This document shows, in pieces, positions 32,827-42,569 of a DNA stretch of 42,569 bases. The DNA comes from Biscogniauxia marginata (Eukaryota > Ascomycota > Sordariomycetes > Xylariales > Xylariaceae): NCBI GenBank assembly GCA_022695795.1, contig MU404238.1, forward strand, positions 1-42,569, given 5' to 3'. The notes beneath the pieces are model-generated. The model had not been told where the DNA came from, ran no database searches, and saw only the letters and a program-made list of their open reading frames with translations. The translations under genes and the position numbers were made by a program. Within the stretch, counting starts at the first letter, position 1. The number at the start of each line of letters is the position of its first letter.

Positions 32827-35800
32827 ATTTTAAACATTTTTATATAAGTTTAATTAATAAATTTTAAAATAACTTATTAATGAGTTATTATAATATATTT
32901 TAAGTATTTTTTTAAGTCTTTAAAATTAATTTTATTAATCCAGGTAAGGGTTTTTAAAAGGGGTTATTATTTTAATTAGTTATTCGCGTTTTTATATATG
33001 TAATTATTTAAATAAGGACTTAGCACTTTTCGAGAGTCTTTTTTATAAAAATAATATTTATTAGTATTTTTAAACTTAAGTTATTTAATTTTTTTGTTTA
33101 TAATTTAAGCGTTTTAAAGTTAAATCGGTTAAATTTCGGTTTTTAAGTTAATACTTAATAATAAAATTAAATAAAGTTAATAATATATTATTTTATTTAT
33201 TTTTTATTAAGTCGTGACGTTATTATAAAGCTTTTTAAGTTAATATAATTTAATATAATTTTTATAAAGTATTTATTACTTTAAAAATAATGCCGTTAAT
33301 ATTAAAAAAACTTAATTATAATTAATATTTTTTAATTAAAAGTTTTATAATTTTATTTTATGTTAATAAATTTCTAGGATTAAAACGTTATAAAGTAATA
33401 TTAAAAGTATTCGTTATAGTGTTGAAAAAAAGTATAAAGAAAAAAACAAATCTCATAGCGAATACTTCATAAATACTAAAGCATCACCGAACATTACTAA
33501 TTACTATATACATCTTTATATATTTCGTTTAAGCAGTAACTATCGTCTTAGTAATTATATTATTTAATAATGCGCTTTATTATTAATTAATTACACGTTT
33601 CTTTAATATAAATAAGCTTAATTTAACTTTTTAAACTAAAGAGCGAAAAAGAGAACTATCGCGGAGATTTAAACCCCTTTTCTCGTAACGGTTCGCCGGG
33701 CTTATTAATAGACTTCGTAATACTCGATATTAATACACTTTTTAGTTTTAATAACGTATTTAACTAGGTGTATAAATAAAAACTTTTTAATAAACGTTTT
33801 TCGAGCTTAATTTTAGGCTCGAAAGGCCCTCGCCACCGCGTAGATACCCCTCTCTCTTTATCCCTATTTATGCGTAGCCGTTTTGTAAAAGGCATAATTG
33901 TATTAACAACTCTATTACTACCCCGACTTATATTAATAGCGAAAACGACCTCTTATAAAGCCTTTATTAAAGCCCGACGGGATCGATTTTTAAAGATCGA
34001 TTTTTAAAACCCTCTTAAATTAAGTCGATTTAAACTTAACACAAAATCCATTTTCTTTATATACTTAAAGTACACTTTCTTATTAAAGGAATTTTTAAAA
34101 GAAATTAAAATCTTTAAATTTTAACACTTTTACGCTTATCGCGAATAACATAAAAATAACACACCTTATTACTACGTATTTAGTAAATAGTTTAAAAAAA
34201 AGTAGATTTATAACGCCCGTTATTTTAATATTAAGCGTTTTTATTTAAATATTGATTTTATTAAAAATAAGATTATTACTTAAAAATATTTATATAAAAA
34301 AGGGTTTATATATATCGGTAAAAACATAACGTAGTTACGTAAATATTAAAAAGAAGTTAAAATAAACTTCTAATTTAAAACCTTTACTTTTTAAACGAAA
34401 AAGGAATTCTTTAAAAAATTCGAAAAATGTATTTTATAAGATTTAATTTTATATTTTATAATAATAAGTTTATATGCGGACTAAAAATAAAAACTTATAA
34501 TCCGGGAATATATTTCACCGGACTTTAATAAAATTTAAAACTTACCAAAAAAACTCCGGGAATAAAAAAAAGAAAATCTTTTTAATAAACCGAGTAAGTA
34601 CTTTTTCACTTTTCAATATTACTTTACTTTTCGTAATTATTTTGCCCGTCGGCGAGGGGTAATTATACACAAGTTGTAAGGACTCGCAAGCCTATTAAGC
34701 GTCTTAGGGGGTTTCGGGGGTACCTTACTCTCGTGCCTTAAGAGGGCCCCCCCCTTTACACCCCCCGATATAAAGTAAACGCTATAAATCTCCTTAGTAT
34801 TTTTATATACTAAGTGTTCGCTTAAAGGTTTTTAGCTTTATATAAACGTTTATTTTATAATAATTTATATAACTTTCCTTTTTATTTTAAGTTCCTTCCT
34901 TACTCTCGTTTTTTAAGGGGTTTTCTCCCTTATAAAAAGGGAGTTATATATAACATTTAAGAAAATACGTTTTAGCGAATCGATAAAAACCCACCCGTGG
35001 TTTTATAAAAAGTATAACGCTAACATTTACTTAAAACGACCCCGTATATTATATATTTATAAAGAGACTCGTCTTTTTAAGATAATATAAGCTTAATTTT
35101 TTAGGCTTTATTATTATATAACTAAGGTATAAAACGCCGCGTTAATAAACGAGAACGTTAATTATATCGTTATAAATAATATCCCCTTAAATAATAAAGG
35201 ACTTAACTAGTTTTATAAATAAATATTAAGATATTAAGTCGCTTTTTTAGTAATAAATAAATATATACGTCTCGTAAGTTTTATAAATTAAGCCTTATTA
35301 TAATTTATATTTTTAACTAAGATTCTAGGGACTACCTTAAAATAAACGTAAAATAGTTAAAAAAAACTATATATTCGTGGAAATTAAATCTCTATTTTTT
35401 ATTAAACAAAAAAGACCCCGCACTTTAAATAGTTAAATAAAAGCCTTTAATTAATTCATTAAAAAGGTAAAAATTAATAATAACTTCGAGATATAAAGAA
35501 TTAAAGTTTTTATTATATAAAATAAATTAAAAAATTAAAAAATAATTATTATTTTTATTAAAAAAATGCTATAAAAAAACGGTTATTTTTTAGTTTTAGT
35601 TTTATTTACGAACATAGTATTCTTTTAAACCTAATAAATAGAAATAAATAAATCCCGAATCTTTAAAACGAGAAAAGCAATACTAGAGTTATTATTAATT
35701 AAATCACTAGTAATTTCCGAAATCTTAAATAAAAGCTACATTCTAGACCGAAAAGTAAAGGTAGCTATGCGCTTACGCTTGGGCCTTTTATCCTCATTAT

Positions 35801-37328
35801 CCGAAATCTCTTTATCCGTATTCATCCTCTTTATCTTAGCCGTAATACTATTTACCCCTCTATAAATAAACTTTTTAGCAATAAAAGAAAGTATATAAAT
35901 CAACATTATAACGTAAAGATTATACTTTATAATACTCTTTTTCCTAATTTAATAAAGCTTATTCGCTTTATTATTATAAGTCTTTATAACTTGATTAATA
36001 AGTAATTAAGCAAAAAAAATATATATATAATTAAAACTTAACGCGAAAATAACGATACCGATTTAAAATAATATTAAGCTATTATTTTTTATTTATAAAA
36101 CGAAAATAAAAAAGCTAAATATTATCTTTTAAAAAAAGAAAAAACCCCGCCGTAGCCGTAAACGAACTAATTTTAAACGACGTATTTTTAACCCGACTAA
36201 ATTTCGCACTTAAAAACCTAATATTAATTATCTTCGTAACACGTCGATTATTAACCTTAAATACGTTAAAAATAAAATAAGTTTATAACGTAATACTTTA
36301 ATATTAAGTAAAGTTTCGTTTAGTGTTATTAGGTTAAAAATGACGTCGTCGGCTTTAACTAAATCTATAAAGTATTACCGCCTTTAAACCTTAACCATGT
36401 TAATAATAATAAAGGTGATTAAAGATTAAAATACAAAACGAGAACGCCTTAGCTTAGCGGGGCGAGCCGGGGTTGCTAATCGCGGTGATAAGCGAATATA
36501 ACGCTACTAAGAAAAATAACGACGGCGCATTTAAGTAAACTACCGAAAATACGGACTTTTTATTAAAAAATCAATAAACCCTAAAAGATTATTACTTAAA
36601 AACCGTAAATCAAAATTAATATCGGCTTAACTCACGCTAATAAGATAATATAAATAGTTTCTTAAAAGGGTAATTAAGGAGTAATCCTAATATAACATGT
36701 TATTTTTACCCTTAACGAGACATATAATCTTAAACTTAATAACGCTAATAATATCGGCGTCGATAACTTATATATCAAATTAAGCCGTATAACGCTCGAG
36801 GCTATAAATAACGACGATATTTAAAACACCGATATCTTAATTAAAAGCCTTTATATATATTTAATTAAGTCGAATAAAAGCGGTAACACAAGTAAAACAC
36901 GGGAGGTTTATAATAATGCGATAAACGCGAAAAGGAACTTAATACTACTAATAATAATTATTAAAACCCGTTATTTTAACAAGAGAAAGAGACGAAAATA
37001 ATATAAACAACGTAAAAAATAAAAAACGCGATATTAAAATAAATACAAAATAAAGCATATTACTTATTAATATAAATAAAAATAAGGATAATAATAACTA
37101 AATTATAAATAAAAAAAGAGTAATTATTAATTATATATAAAAAAGTTAAATACATAAAATTAAATAAACGATAAAAGTTTACGCGGACTTATCACATAAA
37201 TAATATATATAAAAAATAACTAATAAATAAGCGAAGCTAAACGAAAAAAATAAAAATAACTTATTACATTCGAAAATAAATAATTTATATAAAGAAAATA
37301 TAATATATCGCTATAAAACTAAATAACC
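32827..37328. repeat. Long RIP-mutated transposon stretch, family unknown
   Basis: About 4.5 kb of mutated DNA that keeps scattered GC-rich words, for example near 33660-33720, 33830-33860, 34650-34770 and 36440-36500. From about 35900 to 37300 the plus strand has many more A than T, suggesting one long element mutated mainly on one strand. A 14-bp block GATCGATTTTTAAA is duplicated at 33980-34010. I tried to read reverse-transcriptase, integrase and transposase motifs and found none I would defend. Confidence 0.5.
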
Positions 37329-37605
37329 CTAATAAAATACGAATAAAACATAAACCGCGTAAATAACGTTCGTGCCGTAAATAAAACTACAATCCGTCCT
37401 CGCGTAACCAATAAAAGATAATACCGCATCCACGCAAACGGCTCGAAGCGGCCTCAACCGCCACGCACAAACGTGCACTCCAAAAAAGGTGAGGGGGGAC
37501 TCCAAAATAAGCGGGTCCGCCCCTAGTCTTAAGCGATTAATTAATGAGATCACTTAGATTTTGGTGTAGAGAAGCTAAACACCAACACCATGGCTGTATT
37601 ATTAA
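37329..37605. other. Patch of near-normal composition
   Basis: GC content rises sharply (for example AAACGGCTCGAAGCGGCCTC and GGACTCCAAAATAAGCGGGT), with CpA intact at the right side (AAACACCAACACCATGGCTG). A 74-codon open frame on the minus strand has no recognisable family and I do not call it a gene. This may be an end of the element to the left or trapped unique DNA. Confidence 0.45.
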
Positions 37606-38661
37606 CTTTAATTTTTTTGTAATAAAGTTTTAATTATAATATATTTCGAGATGTTAGTTTTTATTAATATTTGTTTTTTAAAGTTAAAATATAGTAAAAA
37701 AGAGACCTTTTTAAATATAATTATAAGCTTTTTTTTAAAAAAAGATTTATTAGTTTATTTAAAAATATTCGTTTTAATTTCTTTTTAAATTTACTTTTTT
37801 ATATATAATATATTAATAAAATAATAATAAAACGTAATAAACTTTTATATATTATAAATAAATTATAATATAAGTTATTTTGTTATGATTTAAATTTAAT
37901 TTTAGTTTATAAAGATATTTTAAGTTAATATAACGTAATTAAGAAATTCTATAAATAATTAATAAAATTAATATTTAAATAACTTGATATAAAGGTTTAC
38001 TTTTTAAAGCCTTTTAATGACGTTTTAAATGTGTTTCGTATATATTTTTATATTTACAAAGAAAATTAATATGTTATTTAAATAAGTTATATAAAAATTA
38101 TTTAAAATTCCTTAAAAAGCTTTATAAATATAACTTTAAAAAGTCGTTAAAATATTAATTAACTTTATAGGTATAATTCAAAATTCAAAATGGTTATAAT
38201 CAGTATAAAAAGTGGTTTTTTATTTATTTTTCTTACGTATATAAATTCGATAATAAGTATTTTTAAAGTCGATTTTAAAAAAGATTTTTATTTTTAAGAT
38301 TTTGTTTAATAAATTTGAAATAAAAAAAGAATATAATGATTTTAAATTATTATTTTATTAAAATTTTTATAATTTATATAAAGTTATAAATTATTTTTTT
38401 AAGTACGAATAATATAAAAACCTTAATAAAGTTAATTAACTTATAATTCTTTTTTATTATTTTATTTTATTAATTAATATTTATAATTTTTGTAATTTGT
38501 TATAAACGAGAAAATATATAAAGTAATAAATAATTTTAACGTTAAATTAAAGTTTAATAACGTAATTAATTTTTATATAACTTAAAAAAGTATTAACGTT
38601 ATTCGTATTAAAAAAAATCTTATTTATTTTTAATTATATTAAGTATATTAAAAATACCGCT
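37606..38661. repeat. RIP-mutated AT-rich stretch
   Basis: Mutated repeat debris without recognisable coding sequence or terminal repeats, up to the foldback element that follows. Confidence 0.5.
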
Positions 38662-39069
38662 TAACGTGTCTCATAAACGAGTGGGCCACTTGATTTCCTA
38701 TATAAAATCGATTTTTTCAAAAATTCATAACTTTGCGCGTAAAAATCGTAAAGGTCTCGGACCTTTTTTTTAGTTATATAATTATAAGGTTTTAACTAAA
38801 AGTAAAATCAAAAAAAATAAAAGTGAAATGTATAAAGAAATACGTAAAAAGGTTTATGCGTTTTGTTTTGATTTTAGTTTTTACGCATTTTCTTTTCACG
38901 TCTTTTGAAATTTACTTTTTCTATTTTACCTTTAATTAAACCGTATGATTATATAACTAATAAAAAAGGTTTAAGATTTTTACGATTTTTACGCGCAAAG
39001 TTATGAATTTTTGAAAAAGTCGATTTTATATAGGAAATCAAGTAGCCCACTCGCTTATAAGACACGTTA
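38662..39069. mobile_element. Foldback MITE, 408 bp
   Basis: Starts TAACGTGTCTCATAAACGAG and ends with the inverse, finishing AGACACGTTA. The arms carry GTGGGCCACTTGATTTCC and the GCGCGTAAAAATCGTAAAG block, inverted on the right. It is nearly identical in plan and length to 11614-12020, and TA lies at both ends. No coding sequence. Confidence 0.87.
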
Positions 39070-40790
39070 AATGTTATTTTAAAGTAAAATTAAGTTTCTT
39101 TTTTAGCTTTTTAATTAAGGGTTTTAAAAGAGAAATAATAATATAATATTAAACCTTATTTTTATAAGTTTTAATAAATTATTTAAAGGTTAATAATTTT
39201 ATTAACGTTAATATTATTTCGAAATATTACTAATTTAAAGTAAAATTAAAAATAATATGTTTTTTCAATGTTATTTAAGATAATAAAAAGAGATTCTTTT
39301 TTAATTAATAATTATATAAAGGCGTTTAAGTTAATAAATCGCTTTTTATTCGTTTTATAAAATAACATTTATTTAAAAAACGTTATAAGTAAAAATAAAA
39401 AATTTATTAATAATATTTAAAAGTATTATTTTATATAACGCTTTATAAAATTTATATTATAACTAACGTAAAAAAATAAGTAATAAAGTTTATAATAACG
39501 TATATATTTAAATTAATATATATAAAAATAAAAGGTTTACTTTTTAAAAAGTAATTAATGTTATAAAAGGTATAAAGATAATTAAAATAAAAATAAAAAA
39601 TAAAAAATAACTTAAAATCAATATTAACATTTAAGTTTTATACTCGTTTTTTTTTAGTTTTATTTAAGTTAAAAGTAATCTTTTTATAATAATTTTTCGA
39701 TTTATATTTTTAATAGTTTTTATTAATTAAATTAAGTTATATATCGAGGAGGTTTCTTTATAAAAGCGAGTTAATTTCGTTAATATATTAATTTTTTAAG
39801 CCCCGTTTTGTTAACCTCGGTTTCGTTCATGGTACTAGCCTCGTTTGTAGTATTTTTCGCGTTTTTAATTACCGGTTTTACTAAGTAATTTTTCGGCGTC
39901 GCTGTTATTAAGGTTTCGTTTAAGGTTTAAGTTAACTTTATTTTTAATTTATTACGTTAAAACAATTTTATTATTATTAATTTTACGTTAAAAAGTTTAT
40001 TATATTATTTCGTTTAATAAATAAATAATTAATATGGTTTATAATTAAAATTTATAAATTAAAAAATAACTTAATAAAAAAGATATTAATTTGTTTTATT
40101 TAAGATTCTATATTATTTTATTATATTTGTAAGCTAAAAAAGTAATTATTAAAATATCGAGAGTTTTAATTTTGTTTTTAAAGGGCTTATTAGTATTTAA
40201 TAATAAAATTAATAGTTAAGTTTTTAGAGAATCGAATATAAAATTTAGTTTATTTTTTAAAGAATTTTTAGTTATTTTAAAAATGACGTTTTTCTTTTTT
40301 TTCTTCGCGGATTTAATTTAAGTTAAATATAGCCTTTTAAAATCATATTTTATTTTATTTCGCGCGAAGAAGACTTTAATTTCCTTTTTTCGAAATTTGC
40401 GAGAGGCGTAGTTAAAAATAAATATATATATTTTTTTAACTTAAAAATTTTAACAAGTATATTAAAACTTTAAAAAGAGCTTATTATATTTAAAATGAAT
40501 TAATTAGTTTATATTAATATTTAAGTTATTATTTGAGTTATATTAGTTTCAAGTATGTTTATTTTTTGTCTCGGGTTTATTTTAGTCGTTAAAACTAAAG
40601 TCGTTAAATATGTTAATAAAGTTAAAAAAGGAATTAATATTAAAATTAAAATTATTTAAAAGGGTTTTATTTTTATTAAAAGGAACTTAAACAAGCGCGT
40701 AAGTGTTATTATTTCGTAAGTTTATATTAAAGTTATTATTACGAAGTAAAAAAATAATTTTAGAGTTAATTTTTTTAAGTAAAGTAATAT
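39070..40790. repeat. RIP-mutated stretch, family unknown
   Basis: AT-rich and mostly T-rich on the plus strand, with GC-richer words near 39800-39910 (for example CCTCGGTTTCGTTCATGG). No defensible coding motif. It ends at the hAT terminus at 40791. Confidence 0.5.
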
Positions 40791-42569
40791 CAGGGTTATA
40801 ATTAAGTTACTTATTAATAACTTAAGTTAATAACTTGTTAAGACTAGTTTTTTAAACCTTTAACTAAAACTAGTGCAAGTTAGTTACTAACTTGACTTAA
40901 ACTAACTTATATAAGTTAAGTTAATAACTTAAAAAAACTAGTAACTTGCTAAGCTTTTTAAAAAATAATTTAAAAATTTAACTTTTTATATAAGTTTTTA
41001 AATATTATTTATAAATTATAATTAATTAATTAACTTATAATTTTATTTTTAATTAATAAACTTATATTATGTTATAAATTTAAAAAGTAAATTATATAAA
41101 TCTTTATTTAAAAAATTACTATATAAATTAATTAATATTTTAATGAATTTTAATGTTTTAAATTCAAGGTTTATATAAATTATATAAAGAATATATTATT
41201 TAATTTATTCTTTAAACTTTATAATTATAAGTTATTTAACTTATAAAATTTTATTATAAAAAACGTGTATTTTTAACGAAAAGAAAAGAATTAAATTATT
41301 TAATTAAATAACCTTTTAATTATTAAACCTAAAATTCTATTCTTTCTTAATTAAATTATATAGCTTTTAAAACTTAATTTATATAATCTTTAAATTTTAA
41401 AAAGTTAATTATTTAACTAAAAAAACTTTAATTTTATTTATATTTATATTTTATTTTATTTTATTAATCTTATTATTTCCTTGAAATTGCTCTTATAAAT
41501 CCTTAATATTATTTAATTTCTAGCTTTTTAATAAAGTTAACCATTTAACTGTTTTAGGTTATAACTTATTCCTATTTTTAGTAATTATATTACTAGAAAT
41601 AGAAAAAGTTCTTTTAACTAAAGCTATTATAGCTAGAATAGCTAAATAACGTCGTGTTAAAATAGATAAAATAGGAAAACGTGGGTTATTAGCTTTCCAC
41701 CATAATAAAATGTTAGTTTATTAAATAATTAGTTATTTAATTTATTTCTTTAAGGTGTTTACTCTTATTTAAATATAAATTTAATTCTTCTTTTAAATTA
41801 TTTTTTGATAATAATTTATTATTATTTTCAGGTTTATTTAATTCATCGAATAATATATTTAAATTTAAACCGTCTTTTTCTCGTTTTACCTTATTTAATT
41901 ATTAGTTTATTAATTTCATTAATTAATTAATTAATTAACGTACTTTTAATATTTTAATTTTAATAAATTTATAACGTCATCTTTAATATTCGGGTAATAA
42001 TATAATAACCCCCCTTGTTAAAAATAACTTAATTTTTGGGTAAGGTTTAATATAATATTAAATAAATAAGATTTAAGGTTATAAGACTTAATAATATTAA
42101 GACTTAATTTTCTTGGAAAATATTTATTTAATTTAATATCCTTAGTTTAAATTACTATAATAAGCCCTTTATAAATTGGTCTTTAATAATTTAATTAATA
42201 ATTAGTTTTTTATTTAAAATAAAAATAAAAATAAAAATAAATAACTTATAAATTTTAAATCGTTTTGAATTTGTTTTTAATAATTTGAAATAATTAATTG
42301 TAAATTTTTCAAATTTGATAAATAAATAATAAACTACGTGATATAGTTATATAAATTTCGGCTTGTAAATAAATTGTTAGTTTAACGAAAATTTCGAAAA
42401 TCTTTTTTAATTCGGATAAAATAAACCAATCTAGGTCATTTAAAAATAACCTTTTAAATTCGACGTGAGATGTATTTCGATATATATATAATAAAGGCTC
42501 TTTTAATTTAATAAAAACCTTTATCATATTATAAGTCGAATTCCATCTAGTTAGTAAATCTAATAAATA
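40791..42569 (-). mobile_element. hAT element with transposase, cut by window end
   Basis: The terminus CAGGGTTATAATTAAGTTAC at 40791, followed by the CTAGTTTTTTAAACC and AAAACTAGTGCAAGTTAG blocks, is the same as in the non-autonomous copies. About 700 bp of non-coding subterminal DNA separates it from the 3' end of a minus-strand transposase gene (from about 41520). The element continues beyond the window. It is the best candidate for the parent of the deletion derivatives seen here. Confidence 0.85.
41520..42569 (-). pseudogene. hAT transposase, C-terminal part, lightly decayed
   Basis: On the minus strand from the window edge: TRWNSTYNM (42525-42551), the hAT motif that follows the catalytic core; NDLDWFILSELKKIFEIFVK, the usual W-x2-L-x-E-L segment; an open run to a TGA near 42309 and then more family-like sequence with stops; the block KDGLNLNILFDELNKPENNN (about 41815-41880); and the hATC dimerisation domain LLWWKANNPRFP...RRYLAILAIIALVKRTFSIS near 41585-41711, ending PKTVKWLTLLKS with a TAG at 41520 where Trp is expected. 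In-frame TAA occurs after KNRNKL. An A/T-only intron probably separates the last two blocks. The N-terminal half lies outside the window. Compare 9772-11613, which has the complementary half. Confidence 0.85.

Noticed and set aside
37329..37553. Minus-strand 74-codon frame in the GC-richer patch
   Set aside because: No domain resemblance. The openness is explained by locally higher GC.
1..42569. Mitochondrial DNA, given the high A+T
   Set aside because: The sequence is nuclear repeat debris with GT-AG introns, hAT and Fot1 elements, and no mitochondrial genes.

Overview
The window looks like a filamentous ascomycete (Pezizomycotina) chromosome segment dominated by an AT-rich, repeat-laden compartment. 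Three things point there: short GT-AG introns with TAAC-type branch sites, a Fot1/pogo transposon and fungal-type hAT transposons, and the signature of repeat-induced point mutation (RIP). In most of the 42.6 kb CpA/TpG is almost absent and TpA is very common, while CpG survives in plain sight. That is the opposite of ordinary CpG deamination. No species can be named from the sequence. There is one 98-base assembly gap (18554-18651).

Only two islands have normal base composition and carry host genes. Island 1 (about 4255-6830) holds a decayed coding fragment and an apparently intact two-exon gene for a secreted HD-domain protein of the cyanamide-hydratase-like group (5812-6613). Island 2 (about 26640-29000) holds a second decayed fragment and an apparently intact two-exon gene for a tandem ABM-like (dimeric alpha/beta barrel) protein (28075-28921), whose intron seems to start with GC. 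Both islands have sharp edges with the AT-rich DNA. I see no tRNA, rRNA or CRISPR.

The rest is transposon wreckage that can partly be sorted. (1) A hAT family has ends of the type CAGGGTTGTG and 8-bp target duplications. It has non-autonomous copies of about 0.9 kb (2829-3729, 17378-18276), a short one (29262-29589), a truncated one (26010-26590), one of 0.8 kb (8976-9771), and two transposase relics on the minus strand (9772-11613 and 40791 to the window end) that together show BED finger, catalytic core motifs and the C-terminal hATC domain. (2) A Fot1/pogo element (21039-22852) has TA duplications and a DD35D transposase, killed by about nineteen stop codons and loss of one catalytic aspartate. 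(3) A family with ends of the type TAACGTGTCTTATAAGCGAG occurs as elements of about 1.7-2.2 kb (13015-15212, 23789-25894, 31107-32826, plus several fragments) and as foldback elements of about 0.4 kb (1241-1664, 11614-12020, 38662-39069). I could not assign its transposase. (4) Long heavily mutated stretches remain in which no family could be recognised.

The layout, from left to right, is: RIP-mutated repeats 1-4255; gene island 1; repeats 6830-26640, including the Fot1 element; gene island 2; repeats 29000-42569, ending inside a hAT transposase. The two host genes do not form an evident pathway. Their setting, small islands inside RIP-mutated DNA, is one in which fungal accessory genes are often found.
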